This document shows, piece by piece, positions 33,855 to 42,675 of a DNA stretch of 64,000 nucleotides. Every line of letters starts with the position of its first letter. Position 1 is the stretch's first letter. This stretch comes from Lelliottia nimipressuralis (lineage in GTDB: Bacteria > Pseudomonadota > Gammaproteobacteria > Enterobacterales > Enterobacteriaceae), in assembly GCF_004115925.1 (NCBI RefSeq), contig NZ_SDDX01000002.1, forward strand, positions 184,726-248,725. The letters run 5' to 3'. Below the pieces are notes generated by a model, which was not told where the DNA came from, did no database searches, and saw nothing but the letters and a program-made list of their open reading frames with translations. The translations under genes and the position numbers were made by a program.

Positions 33855-34318
33855 TATCTGACGAAAATCATAAATTACGCTTATTGTTCGTTTATTTATT
33901 TTATGTCACCGCATTGAACTTCTGTTGTTTAAAGTCATCGTTAATCCTTACGGCAATTATTTAATTATTTCGTTTGCCCTAAAGATATTAGGATTATTCC
34001 TGGCGGTTTTAGGTAATGAGGAAGATTTGGGATTCCACATTTCAGGTGTAAGTTTTAGCTAACATGATGAATCCTAAGGTAGCCGACAAAATCTCTGCCA
34101 TGATTTAGATAAAATTGGCACCGTGAATGAGGGAGATTCAGAGACGAACGGCGGCTAACGTTTTAATTGTAATTTTTCGTAATAGCGCGGTGAAATCTTG
34201 ATCAGCATGGCTTATAGTTAAAGACATCAGGAAACAGCACCCGTTAAGGTAAGCTAGTTGTATCCATCCCGACAGCGTTGTTCGGGTGAGTAAAGAATCA
34301 CTCAAAAGGGGATGCGCT
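33855..34318. other. acrB-tomB intergenic region
   Basis: About 460 bp of AT-rich DNA between the acrB terminator and tomB. I find no credible coding frame, tRNA or repeat. It presumably holds the tomB-hha promoter, but I could not fix -10/-35 elements with confidence. Confidence 0.5.
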
Positions 34319-34693
34319 ATGGACGAATACTCGCCAAAAAGGCATGATATCGCGCAGTTGAAATTTCTCTGCGAATCCTTGTACCATGACTGCCTTGCCA
34401 ATCTTGATGAAAGTAACCATGGCTGGGTTAATGATCCGACCTCCGCAATCAATTTGCAGCTAAATGAACTCATAGAGCATATAGCAACCTTCGCACTTAA
34501 TTATAAAATTAAGTACAATGAAGATAATAAATTGATTGAGCAAATTGATGAATATCTGGACGACACCTTTATGTTGTTCAGCAGTTACGGCATTAACACA
34601 CAAGATTTGCAAAAATGGCGTAAATCGGGAAACCGCCTATTCCGTTGTTTCATCAACGCGAGCAGAGCTAACCCGGTCAGTCATTCATGTTAA
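34319..34693 (+). CDS. tomB: Hha antidote / biofilm modulator TomB
   Basis: 124-residue cytosolic protein that counteracts Hha, described in E. coli as an oxygen-dependent antitoxin. Almost identical to E. coli TomB from MDEYSPKRHDIAQLKFLCE through YLDDTFMLFSSYGI. AAGGGG upstream (34305-34310) and homology place the ATG at 34319; 11 upstream in-frame codons are not conserved. Operonic with hha 27 bp downstream, low GC like hha. Confidence 0.95.
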   Translation: MDEYSPKRHDIAQLKFLCESLYHDCLANLDESNHGWVNDPTSAINLQLNELIEHIATFALNYKIKYNEDNKLIEQIDEYLDDTFMLFSSYGINTQDLQKWRKSGNRLFRCFINASRANPVSHSC

Positions 34694-34720
34694 AATTATT
34701 ACAATTACTAAGGTGAATTT

Positions 34721-34939
34721 ATGTCTGATAAACCATTAACAAAGACAGATTATTTGATGCGCTTGCGACGCTGCCAGTCACTGGACACCCTGGAGCGTGT
34801 TATTGAAAAGAATAAATATGAACTTCCCGATCATGAACTGGCTGTATTTTATTCAGCAGCCGACCACCGCCTTGCAGAGTTAACGATGAATAAACTGTAT
34901 GACAAAATCCCAGTATCTGTGTGGAAATTTGTCCGTTAA
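34721..34939 (+). CDS. hha: Haemolysin expression modulator Hha
   Basis: 72-residue H-NS partner that tunes silencing of horizontally acquired genes. Full-length match to E. coli Hha ([25 protein letters not shown]). An AAGGTG site precedes the ATG. With TomB it forms a toxin-antitoxin-like pair. Confidence 0.97.
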   Translation: MSDKPLTKTDYLMRLRRCQSLDTLERVIEKNKYELPDHELAVFYSAADHRLAELTMNKLYDKIPVSVWKFVR

Positions 34940-35153
34940 TACCTAGTGCTTTGTTTTGAGGTTATATCAATACCTTCTTACGCTGAATTCACCTTTCGAT
35001 ATACGATCCCTGCGTGGCAAACAGACCCATCGTTTCAAACGTGCACGTCGGCAACAATGTTGTGATTATCATCACATCAGCTTAATGGGAACGTTCCTTT
35101 CACGATGAGGTTCTTTACGCTGTAGCGTCAGGACCATTCCCGTGAGGTTTCCC

Positions 35154-35705
35154 ATGAGTGAAGAAAAACAGAAAATGATTGCCGGTGAGCTTTACCGCCC
35201 CTCTGATGACACATTGCGGGCCGAGCGTCTGCGCGCGCGCCATCTGGTTCATCGTTATAACCATACTGAACCCGATGCTAAAGTTGAGCGTCGGGCAATA
35301 TTGACGGAGCTTCTCGGCCAGGCAGAAGATGCCTATATCGAGCCAAGCTTTCGCTGCGATTACGGCTATAACATTTATCTCGGTAAATCGTTCTACGCCA
35401 ATTTCGACTGCGTGATGCTGGATGTCTGCCCTATTCATATCGGTGATAACTGTATGCTGGCACCAGGTGTGCACATCTACACGGCCACCCATCCCCTGGA
35501 TGCCACAGAACGCAACAGCGGCGCTGAATTAGGCAAACCGGTGACCATCGGTGATAATGTGTGGATCGGTGGCCGCGCGGTAATAAACCCAGGCGTCACG
35601 ATTGGCGATAACGTGGTGGTGGCCTCCGGTGCGGTGGTCACCAAAAACGTGCCGAATAACGTGGTGGTCGGCGGTAACCCGGCGAAGATCATCAAAACGC
35701 TTTAA
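35154..35705 (+). CDS. maa: Maltose O-acetyltransferase
   Basis: Cytosolic left-handed beta-helix acetyltransferase of the NodL/LacA group that acetylates maltose and glucose with acetyl-CoA. 183 residues with hexapeptide repeats in [30 protein letters not shown] and the catalytic histidine in the ATHPLD block. The ATG at 35154 with an upstream GAGG site is homologous to E. coli; four upstream codons are discarded. Same strand as hha and ylaC. Confidence 0.94.
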   Translation: MSEEKQKMIAGELYRPSDDTLRAERLRARHLVHRYNHTEPDAKVERRAILTELLGQAEDAYIEPSFRCDYGYNIYLGKSFYANFDCVMLDVCPIHIGDNCMLAPGVHIYTATHPLDATERNSGAELGKPVTIGDNVWIGGRAVINPGVTIGDNVVVASGAVVTKNVPNNVVVGGNPAKIIKTL

Positions 35706-35822
35706 GTCAGAAATTGGTAACTGTTATGGTTTTTATGCCCATAACTGTTACTTCTTTCCCCCCCACCGCTCCCCTAAAATGGGCAGATCCCCTGTATTTT
35801 GCAAAATTCATGAAGGTTATAA

Positions 35823-36290
35823 ATGACAGAGATACAGCGCCTGCTTACTGAAACCATCGACGATCTGAATGCCCGCGAAAAGCGCGATAATCGCCCGCGC
35901 TTTAGCATTAGCTTTATCCGTAAACACCCTGGCCTGTTCCTGGCGATGTACGCCGCACTGCTGGCAACGCTGGTCGTTATGCTGCTGTCAGAAACGCTGA
36001 TCGACTCGGTCTGGCTGCTGGTGGTGCTTTTCGTCGTCTTTAACGGCTTTTTCTTTTTCGACGTAAATCCCCGCTATCGCTATGAAGATATCGATGTGCT
36101 CGATTTCCGCGTTTGCTATAACGGTGAGTGGTACAACACACGCTATGTGCCGTCGGAGCTGATCAGCAATATTTTGCATTCGCCAAAGGTAGAAGACGAG
36201 CAAAAGGCGAAACTGCAGAAAATGATCTCCACCAAAGGCGAACTGTCGTTCTACGACGTCTTTACCCTCTCTCGCCCTGCCACTGCGTAA
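35823..36290 (+). CDS. ylaC: Inner-membrane protein YlaC
   Basis: 155 residues, two transmembrane segments at about 38-56 and 60-80, then a cytoplasmic C-terminal domain. Matches E. coli YlaC in the start [25 protein letters not shown] helix. Role unknown. An AAGGTTAT site precedes the ATG. Its end overlaps the end of the convergent MocR gene by 29 nt, which marks the junction with the lineage-specific block. Confidence 0.9.
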   Translation: MTEIQRLLTETIDDLNAREKRDNRPRFSISFIRKHPGLFLAMYAALLATLVVMLLSETLIDSVWLLVVLFVVFNGFFFFDVNPRYRYEDIDVLDFRVCYNGEWYNTRYVPSELISNILHSPKVEDEQKAKLQKMISTKGELSFYDVFTLSRPATA

Positions 36291-37719
36291 TCAGGGTCTG
36301 CAAGCGCCTGATCCCAGGCGCAAACTGCGACGCTGACGTATTCCCGTATCCCAGCACCAGCCCGGTTTGTCCCTGTTTTGTATCAAGGTAGTAACCGCTC
36401 AGGGCGGCCGGTGCGAGCTGAAAGGCTCTTGCCTGCTGCACAATCGCTTTATCATCCACACCATCAATAGCAACCGTCAGATGCATCCCCCCCTCACCGG
36501 CCAGCACCCGATGTGGGATGTGCAGTTCAGCGGCCAGCGCCTCGCGTAGCTGTCGGTAGCGCTTGCGATATAGTCTGCGCATCGCTGCTAGATGGCGCGC
36601 GTAGTGCCCCTCTTCGATAAACAACGCCAGGGTGCGCTGTTCGGCGCGATGCCCACCGCGCAGCAGCGAGCCGATGGCCGGGTGCGCAGCGCGGGCTAGC
36701 GCCTTCGGGAGTACCATAAATCCGGTACGCAGCGACGGAAAGAGCGTTTTACTGAACGTCCCGAGATACACCACCGGCGCGTTCTCCTGCATCCCCATCA
36801 TCGCCGGAACCAGCTCGCCGCTGTAGCGAAACTCGCTGTCGTAATCGTCTTCGATAATCCAGGCATTGTGCTGACGGGCAAACTCCAGCAGCGCCAGCCG
36901 CCGGTTAATACTTAACACGCTCCCGTAGGGAAACTGGTGCGACGGCGAGGTGAATATCAGTTTGGGCGAGTGATCGTGGGTTTCCAGACGCATGCCCTCT
37001 TCATCGACGGGCAAACCGACCATCGTCAGGCCCGATTTGGCAAACACGCTTTTCGCCCCGGCGTACCCCGGATCCTCAATCCAGGCGATATCCCCCGTTT
37101 CACTCAACAGCTGGGTACAAAGACTGACGCCTTCCAGCGCCCCTTCGGTGATCACAATCTGGCTGGCATCGCACTGGATGCCGCGCGAGAGCGCAAGATG
37201 ACGGGCAATCGCCTCACGAAGCGTAAGCTCACCCGCCGGTAAACCATAGCCCAGCAGCGCACTGCCCTCTTCGCGCAGAACCCGATCGTACAGACGCCGC
37301 CACAGAGGCAGCGGGAAATAGTTGATCGCAGGCGTACCGGGGGTAAATGCGGGCACCGGGGTACCACGCGGTGTCGGGGCAGGAAGATTCGCCACCCGGC
37401 GCGCAAGGGTGATGTCCAGGGCTTGCGATGACTGCCCGGCGTGACAGTGCGCGAGATGCGCCACCCGCGTGCCCTGTCGGTTGCGCAGCAGATAACCTTC
37501 CAGCGTCAGCTGTTCCAGTGCGCCATTCACCGTATTACGCGAAATCGCTAACTGTTGGGCGATCAGACGGGAGCCGGGTAACCGGCTGTCGGCCTGCAAT
37601 CTGCCGCTCAGGATCGCCTCACGCAATGCCCGATACAGCGTGCGCTGGAGTGTTTCTGCCCCACGGCGTTGCAGCGCCTGGGTGATGAGTGTGTAAAAGT
37701 CGTCGCCTGGAATGTTCAT
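36262..37719 (-). CDS. MocR-subfamily GntR regulator (PLP-binding)
   Basis: 485-residue chimeric regulator. The N-terminal GntR winged helix (about 20-85, block [25 protein letters not shown]) is fused to a fold-type I aminotransferase domain. The PLP lysine is K324 in [23 protein letters not shown] and EDDYDSEFR are the usual cofactor-pocket blocks. The ATG at 37719 has a GAGGGCGAG-type site; ten upstream codons are dropped. It diverges from a GNAT gene at 37820 and probably regulates it. PdxR-like proteins share this architecture, but there is no PLP-synthesis gene here, so the effector is unknown. Confidence 0.9.
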   Translation of the reverse strand: MNIPGDDFYTLITQALQRRGAETLQRTLYRALREAILSGRLQADSRLPGSRLIAQQLAISRNTVNGALEQLTLEGYLLRNRQGTRVAHLAHCHAGQSSQALDITLARRVANLPAPTPRGTPVPAFTPGTPAINYFPLPLWRRLYDRVLREEGSALLGYGLPAGELTLREAIARHLALSRGIQCDASQIVITEGALEGVSLCTQLLSETGDIAWIEDPGYAGAKSVFAKSGLTMVGLPVDEEGMRLETHDHSPKLIFTSPSHQFPYGSVLSINRRLALLEFARQHNAWIIEDDYDSEFRYSGELVPAMMGMQENAPVVYLGTFSKTLFPSLRTGFMVLPKALARAAHPAIGSLLRGGHRAEQRTLALFIEEGHYARHLAAMRRLYRKRYRQLREALAAELHIPHRVLAGEGGMHLTVAIDGVDDKAIVQQARAFQLAPAALSGYYLDTKQGQTGLVLGYGNTSASQFAPGIRRLQTLITQWQGERG

Positions 37720-37729
37720 CTCGCCCTCC

Positions 37730-37789
37730 GTGGTACCACCATAATACACTCATGTGGACCTTTTTACAGGGCCACATTTTTCTTACTCT
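37730..37789. promoter_or_regulatory. Divergent MocR/GNAT promoter with operator-like repeats
   Basis: The region holds a palindrome GTGGTACCAC (37730-37739) and an imperfect dyad TGTGGACC (37753-37760) / GGGCCACA (37769-37776). The minus-strand promoter could be TGTAAA (37768-37763), 16 bp, TATTAT (37746-37741). The plus-strand one could use TTTACA (37763-37768) and TACTCT (37784-37789). The overlapping -35s would let one bound regulator control both genes. Assigned by eye. Confidence 0.5.
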
Positions 37790-37819
37790 GAGGCTCTCTT
37801 TCAGCCAACGGGAATCAAG

Positions 37820-38530
37820 ATGAATCAATTCAACCAGTTTGGTCAGCCAGTGGGCGATGAACTTATCGACTGGCAGCCGCGACCGCATCCAGAGCGCGTA
37901 GAGCTGAACGGACGCTATTGCACCTTAACGCCGCTACGCCCGGAACACGCCGCCGCGCTGTTCGCCGCGTACAATCTGGCGGAAGATACCCGCAGCTGGA
38001 CCTGGCTGTTGCGTGAACCGGATGCAAATGTAGAGGCGTTTACCGCGTGGGTCGAGAGCGTCTGCGCACTGTCCGATCCGATTCACTTCGCGGTCATCGA
38101 CAATCAGACTCAGGCTCCCGTCGGCACGCTGGCGCTCATGCGCATCGATCCGAAAAACGGCGTGGTAGAAGTGGGTCATGTCCATTTCTCCCCCCTGCTG
38201 AGCCGCACGCCGATGTCCACAGAAGCCCAGTATTTACTGATGCGCTACGTGTTTGAGGTGCTGGGATATCGTCGCGTTGAGTGGAAATGCAACAGCCTCA
38301 ATGAGCCATCACGGCGAGCGGCGCTGCGCTTAGGATTTCAGTATGAAGGGCGTTTTCGTCAGGCGCTGGTGACCAAAGGCCACAACCGCGATACGGACTG
38401 GTTTTCAATCATAGATAAAGAGTGGGAGACGCGGGATCGCGCCTTTCAGAACTGGCTTGCCGCCGACAATTTCAGCGCCGACGGCAAGCAGATAAAGTCC
38501 CTGGAAAATTGGCGAATGCTACAGAACTAA
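37820..38530 (+). CDS. GNAT N-acetyltransferase, RimJ/RimL type
   Basis: 236-residue acetyltransferase. The motif order [33 protein letters not shown] and [20 protein letters not shown] is that of RimJ/RimL-like GNAT proteins acting on amino groups of proteins or small molecules. The target is unknown. ATG at 37820 after GGGAATC; 22 upstream codons would overlap the promoter and are rejected. Its divergent MocR neighbour is the likely regulator, suggesting a substrate related to amino compounds, but that is inference. Its stop overlaps the end of rpmJ2 by 2-3 nt. Confidence 0.88.
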   Translation: MNQFNQFGQPVGDELIDWQPRPHPERVELNGRYCTLTPLRPEHAAALFAAYNLAEDTRSWTWLLREPDANVEAFTAWVESVCALSDPIHFAVIDNQTQAPVGTLALMRIDPKNGVVEVGHVHFSPLLSRTPMSTEAQYLLMRYVFEVLGYRRVEWKCNSLNEPSRRAALRLGFQYEGRFRQALVTKGHNRDTDWFSIIDKEWETRDRAFQNWLAADNFSADGKQIKSLENWRMLQN

Positions 38531-38667
38531 CGTCTTTTCTTACGTCCCTGCACCGCTTTAAACCGCGGATTCGTTTTGCAGATCACGTACAGGCGGCCTT
38601 TGCGTTTAACAATCTGACAGTCCGGATGGCGCTGTTTTGCACTGCGCAGCGAGTTAAGTACCTGCAT
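38527..38667 (-). CDS. ykgO: Ribosomal protein L36 paralogue, zinc-independent (YkgO type)
   Basis: 46-residue C- form of bL36. Translating the minus strand from ATG at 38667 gives [18 protein letters not shown] at the start and [13 protein letters not shown] near the end, matching E. coli YkgO. It keeps two cysteines but lacks the full zinc ribbon of RpmJ. Begins 2 nt after the rpmE2 stop, so the two are one transcription unit. Replaces RpmJ under zinc limitation in other enterobacteria. Confidence 0.95.
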   Translation of the reverse strand: MQVLNSLRSAKQRHPDCQIVKRKGRLYVICKTNPRFKAVQGRKKRR

Positions 38668-38669
38668 GA

Positions 38670-38930
38670 TTAACCTCGCTTCGCATTAATGAAACCGCCA
38701 AAACGCTGACGGAAACGGGCCGCGCTGCCTTCGGTCGAGAAGGTTTTCTGCTTACCGGTGTAATACGGGTGCGATTTCGATGACACCTCGATGGTGATGT
38801 ACGGAAACGTCTCGCCGTCGAGTTCGATTTCGCGGTCGGTCTTAATGGTCGAGCCTACTTTAAAATATTCGTTCGCACTGGTGTCATGGAAAACGACGGT
38901 GCGGTAGTACGGATGGATATCAGCTTTCAT
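38670..38930 (-). CDS. ykgM: Ribosomal protein L31 type B, zinc-independent (YkgM type)
   Basis: 86-residue bL31 paralogue beginning [19 protein letters not shown]. It contains no cysteine, unlike zinc-binding RpmE. E. coli YkgM is made under zinc starvation through Zur. Of several in-frame starts, the ATG at 38930 fits homologues. A 21-bp palindrome at 38946-38966, just upstream, is a probable Zur box. Confidence 0.95.
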   Translation of the reverse strand: MKADIHPYYRTVVFHDTSANEYFKVGSTIKTDREIELDGETFPYITIEVSSKSHPYYTGKQKTFSTEGSAARFRQRFGGFINAKRG

Positions 38931-38945
38931 GGTCATCTCGTCATG

Positions 38946-38966
38946 TTTTGTTATAACATAACAAAA
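38946..38966. promoter_or_regulatory. Zur box upstream of rpmE2-rpmJ2
   Basis: Perfect dyad TTTTGTTAT-AAC-ATAACAAAA, 16 bp ahead of the rpmE2 start. It agrees with the TGTTATA...TATAACA core of enterobacterial Zur sites. Confidence 0.85.
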
Positions 38967-38984
38967 TGGTATCCGAGTCGCGAA

Positions 38985-39016
38985 CAAAAAACAACCCCCG
39001 CCGTCAGGCGAGGGTT
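38985..39016 (-). terminator. Terminator of the PTS gene
   Basis: On the minus strand, AACCCTCGCC-TGAC-GGCGGGGGTT followed by GTTTTTTG. It lies just after the EIIBC stop. Confidence 0.85.
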
Positions 39017-39020
39017 TAGC

Positions 39021-40397
39021 TTACTTTTCTTCCGCCTGTTCTTTCCCCACCAGCATGGTCGTCAGGACAAACGACAGCACCAGCGCTATCAGCACGCCCG
39101 AGAGCGCAAAGATAAAGTAAGGCCCGATATAGGCCGGCAGGCTGAAAATGCTCGACAGAATGTAGCCGTAGAGACGAACGCCAAAGAACGCGATAAACGC
39201 TGAGGCCAGAGAGCTGGCGACGGTGGCGGCGATAAACGCTTTTTTGTAGCGCGTCAGCACCCCAAACAGCGCCGGTTCCGTAATCCCGAGCAGAGCGGAA
39301 ATGGCGGCAGACAAGGTCACGGTGCGCTCCTGGCGATCGCGGCTTATACGCCAGATTGCAAAAGTCGCTCCGGCAATCGCCATGTTAGCCATAAACATCA
39401 TTGGCATCAGCATGTCGTAGCCACGATCGCTGAAGTTTTGCAGCGCGATAGGCGTCATTGCATGGTGCATGCCGGTGAGGATCGCCACCGGACGAATCGC
39501 GCCGACCACCAGCCCGGCGAAACTCGCCGACACGCCAAACAAGCCTTCGATAAACAGCGCCAGCCCTTTACCGAGCCAGATGCCAATCGGCCCGATCACC
39601 ACCAGCGCAGCCAGTGCGCCGAGGAACAGCGTCAGCGTCGGGGTAAAGACCGTTTTCAGCACGTCGGGCATGATGCTGTCCACCCAGCGGTGGATGTAGC
39701 TCAAAGCCAGAATAGAGAAAATCACCGGGATCACGCTGGAGGCATAGTTAAAGACCGACACCGGGATCACATCCAGCAGCCAGATCGCGCTAACCGCCCC
39801 TTCCTGATGCGTGGCCAGCGCTTTCGCCGCCTCGATGAGCGACGGATACATCAGACAGGCCGCAACGGCCGCCGCCAGATATTCATTAGTCTTAAAGATT
39901 TTCGCCGCCGAAACGGCAAGGAAAAATGGCAGGAAGTAAAAGACGCCGCTGGCGATGAGATCGATCACCATCACCGTGTCGCTTTTCGCCGAAACAACTT
40001 TCAGGGCGATAAGCCCGGCCAGCAGACCTTTAATCATCCCTGCCCCGGCAATCGCCGGTACGATCGGGCCAAACACGCCCGACACCGTGTCCATAAACAG
40101 CGACACCAGGCTCTTACGCCCTTTTGTCGCCGCAGGTGTCGCGGTGTCGTTATTGCCCAGTACGCTGAGCATTTGCTCGTACCAGCTGTTCACCTTCGGT
40201 CCGATAATCACCTGAAACTGATCGCTCTGCAGCTGCGCGCCCAGCACGCCAGGCAGTTTTTTAATCTCGTTTTGATCGACTTTATTATCGTCAATCAGAT
40301 CAAAGCGTAAGCGCGTCATGCAGTGCCAGACTTTATTTATATTCCCCTGGCCGCCGACCAGACGAATAATATTATTGATGGCTTCTTGCGTCCCCAT
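39021..40397 (-). CDS. PTS EIIBC component, glucose/sucrose/trehalose superfamily
   Basis: 458-residue sugar permease. The IIB domain (1-85) has the phosphorylated Cys26 in VWHCMTRLRF. The IIC domain (about 115-450) has some ten membrane segments and the blocks AIRPVAILTGMHHAMTPI and GITEPALFGV typical of the sucrose/beta-glucoside branch. No IIA domain is fused, so phosphate would come from Crr (IIAGlc) or another IIA. ATG at 40397 with GCAGGAGT upstream. Divergent from a ManD-like dehydratase; with the GntR gene they form one sugar cluster. Substrate not identified. Confidence 0.9.
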   Translation of the reverse strand: MGTQEAINNIIRLVGGQGNINKVWHCMTRLRFDLIDDNKVDQNEIKKLPGVLGAQLQSDQFQVIIGPKVNSWYEQMLSVLGNNDTATPAATKGRKSLVSLFMDTVSGVFGPIVPAIAGAGMIKGLLAGLIALKVVSAKSDTVMVIDLIASGVFYFLPFFLAVSAAKIFKTNEYLAAAVAACLMYPSLIEAAKALATHQEGAVSAIWLLDVIPVSVFNYASSVIPVIFSILALSYIHRWVDSIMPDVLKTVFTPTLTLFLGALAALVVIGPIGIWLGKGLALFIEGLFGVSASFAGLVVGAIRPVAILTGMHHAMTPIALQNFSDRGYDMLMPMMFMANMAIAGATFAIWRISRDRQERTVTLSAAISALLGITEPALFGVLTRYKKAFIAATVASSLASAFIAFFGVRLYGYILSSIFSLPAYIGPYFIFALSGVLIALVLSFVLTTMLVGKEQAEEK

Positions 40398-40536
40398 AAA
40401 GACTCCTGCCGGATGTTGTTGTCGTTTTAATGTTGCCATGAGGATAATTAAACCCTCACAACAAAACAAACCAATAAAATTTGATTCCGCTCACACTTAG
40501 CCACTGCAAAAGCCAAAAAACCCTCACCACTCAATA

Positions 40537-40580
40537 ATTGGTCTGGTTTTTAATTACTTTACCGTTAAATAACTGACCAA
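40537..40580. promoter_or_regulatory. Candidate operators in the PTS/dehydratase divergent region
   Basis: TTGGTC (40538-40543) and its inverted copy GACCAA (40575-40580) lie about 31 bp apart inside the 277-bp AT-rich region between two divergent starts. They could be sites for the neighbouring GntR/HutC regulator. Only visual evidence. Confidence 0.35.
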
Positions 40581-40674
40581 AATAAATAGTCAAAAAAACG
40601 GTTTACCCGCCAACATTTTTAGGGTGATGATATTCCCATAACCTATTCCCACAGAGCCCCCAAGGAGTTATTTC

Positions 40675-41874
40675 GTGACGCCTGTGATGATTAAAAATAT
40701 CGAATGTTTTATTACCCGCCCGGACCGACATAATCTGGTGACGGTACGTGTCACTACCGACCAGGGGATCACCGGCCACGGCTGCGCCACCTTTCAGCAG
40801 CGCCCGCTGGCGGTCAAAACCCTGGTGGATGAGTACCTCAAACCGCTGCTCATTGGTCGCGATGCCAACAATATCGAAGATCTCTGGCAGATGATGAACG
40901 TCAACGCCTACTGGCGTAACGGCCCGGTGATGAACAATGCGATATCGGGTGTCGATATGGCGCTGTGGGATATCAAAGGCCAGTTGGCAGGCATGCCGCT
41001 CTATCAACTGCTGGGCGGTAAATCCCGCGACGCGATCCCCGCCTACAGCCACGCCAGCGGCGAAACGCTGGAAGAACTGTTCGCCTCCGTGGATTCACTG
41101 CTGGCGCAGGGTTACCGGCATATTCGCTGTCAGCTTGGCTTTTACGGCGGCACGCCGTCGGCACTTCACGCCCCGGATAATCCAACGCCTGGCGCCTGGT
41201 TCGATCAGCAGGAATACATGGCGAACACAGTCGAGATGTTCCGCGCGCTGCGGGAAAAATATGGCTGGAAGCTGCACATTTTACACGATGTCCACGAGCG
41301 ACTGTTCCCGCAGCAGGCCGTTCAGCTGGCAAAACTGCTCGAACCGTTCCAGCCCTATTTTATTGAAGATATTTTACCGCCACAGCAGAGCGCCTGGCTG
41401 GAGCAGGTACGCCAGCAAAGCTGCGTACCGCTGGCGATGGGAGAATTGTTCAACAACCCGGCAGAATGGCACGACCTGATCGTCAATCGTCGTATCGACT
41501 TCATCCGCTGTCACGTATCACAGATCGGCGGGATCACCCCGGCGATCAAACTGGCACATCTGTGTCAGGCCTTTGGCGTGCGTCTGGCGTGGCACGGGCC
41601 GGGTGACATGACCCCTATCGGCGTAGCGGTGAATACCCATCTTAATATTCATCTGCATAATGCGGCGATTCAGGAGTTCATTCCCCGTTCGCAAACCACG
41701 GATGCGGTTTTCCCTGGCGCACCGGTGGCAAAAGAGGGATTTGTCTATCCGCCTGTCAACGCCGGAATCGGCGTGGGCTTCAACGAGGAGCAGGCCCTGG
41801 CGCATCCGGTTGTCTACCGCCCGCATGAGTGGACGCAGAGCCGCCTGCCCGATGGGGCGATTCATACACCCTGA
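40675..41874 (+). CDS. Enolase-superfamily sugar-acid dehydratase, ManD (RspA-like) subgroup
   Basis: 399 residues. By pattern it aligns with D-mannonate dehydratases. Metal ligands would be D205 (LHDVHERL), E231 (FIEDILP) and E257 (MGELF); catalytic H207 and H307 (WHGPGDMTP) also match. R151 and Y157 fall in the RCQLGFYGG region that carries the second catalytic pair in ManD. The start is GTG at 40675 after AAGGAG (40662-40667); an ATG at 40687 is the alternative. Members of this subgroup use D-mannonate or D-gluconate, some very weakly. The paired PTS gene implies the substrate comes from an imported sugar or sugar derivative. Confidence 0.88.
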   Translation: MTPVMIKNIECFITRPDRHNLVTVRVTTDQGITGHGCATFQQRPLAVKTLVDEYLKPLLIGRDANNIEDLWQMMNVNAYWRNGPVMNNAISGVDMALWDIKGQLAGMPLYQLLGGKSRDAIPAYSHASGETLEELFASVDSLLAQGYRHIRCQLGFYGGTPSALHAPDNPTPGAWFDQQEYMANTVEMFRALREKYGWKLHILHDVHERLFPQQAVQLAKLLEPFQPYFIEDILPPQQSAWLEQVRQQSCVPLAMGELFNNPAEWHDLIVNRRIDFIRCHVSQIGGITPAIKLAHLCQAFGVRLAWHGPGDMTPIGVAVNTHLNIHLHNAAIQEFIPRSQTTDAVFPGAPVAKEGFVYPPVNAGIGVGFNEEQALAHPVVYRPHEWTQSRLPDGAIHTP

Positions 41875-42581
41875 TTTTGCCGCCAGGTTAAGTTGTCGCG
41901 GTTGTAGGGAATGACGTAAGTACAGGTGTAGTTGATGTCGATAATATCGCTCACCTCGAACACGCGTCCTCCGTCGAGAATACCGCGATTATTAATATGC
42001 ATCGCCGGGCTGCCCTTCTTGCAGCCCAGAATCACCGCCTGTTCGCGGCTGACGCTCACCGCGCGATAGGTGGTCAGCATGTGGGAAATGGTGAAACCTT
42101 TGCTCAGCACGTACTGCTGAATCGATCGCTCAATCGCCTGCTGGTTAAGGTCGGGAAAATCCGCCACCGGCATGCTGGAGATCTCCAGCTGCACCGGCGC
42201 ATCATCGACGTAGCGCAGGCGGCAGAAGTGCCAGATAAAACTCTCCTCGTCTAGCCCAAAAATCTGCTGCGCGGCGCGGTCCGGGCGTGTTTTATGCAGG
42301 CTAATCATCCGGTAGCGGATCTGATCGAAGCGTTTCTCCGTGATCGAGTTATAGACCAGCGGATTATTGCGCGCCTGCTCGTTGATCCAGATCCCCGAAC
42401 CCTGCACAATCCGCACCACTCCGATGCTGACCAGCTTTTCCAGCGCCTGGCGAATAGTAAAACGCGACACGCCGTACTCCTCGGCGAGCTGTCTTTCCGG
42501 CGACAGCTTACGCGGTCCAGGCGTCGTATCCTGGTAAATTTTGCTCAGCAGATCTTGCGTCACAAACTCTTTTTTTTTCAT
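41862..42581 (-). CDS. GntR/HutC-family regulator with UTRA domain
   Basis: 239 residues: GntR winged helix at about 10-75 ([24 protein letters not shown]) and a UTRA effector domain from about 90 to 230. HutC-type regulators usually sense a sugar phosphate or acid from their own pathway. The gene overlaps the dehydratase end by 13 nt in convergent orientation and is the natural candidate to control the PTS/dehydratase pair. Eight consecutive T bases near the 5' end encode the Lys-rich MKKKE start. Confidence 0.9.
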   Translation of the reverse strand: MKKKEFVTQDLLSKIYQDTTPGPRKLSPERQLAEEYGVSRFTIRQALEKLVSIGVVRIVQGSGIWINEQARNNPLVYNSITEKRFDQIRYRMISLHKTRPDRAAQQIFGLDEESFIWHFCRLRYVDDAPVQLEISSMPVADFPDLNQQAIERSIQQYVLSKGFTISHMLTTYRAVSVSREQAVILGCKKGSPAMHINNRGILDGGRVFEVSDIIDINYTCTYVIPYNRDNLTWRQNQGV

Positions 42582-42675
42582 AAGCCTTACCTGAATGAAA
42601 TCAAACTCTGCCGCATACTATAAGATTATTATTCAGCGGTAATGTAAATCAGCGGCTCAGAAAGGAAACCCTAGC

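Noticed and set aside
34319..34939. tomB-hha as a novel toxin-antitoxin system
   Set aside because: Both proteins match the known E. coli TomB and Hha along their whole length.
38422..38673. Plus-strand frame over the end of the GNAT gene and rpmJ2
   Set aside because: It is antisense to the well-matched 46-residue L36 paralogue.
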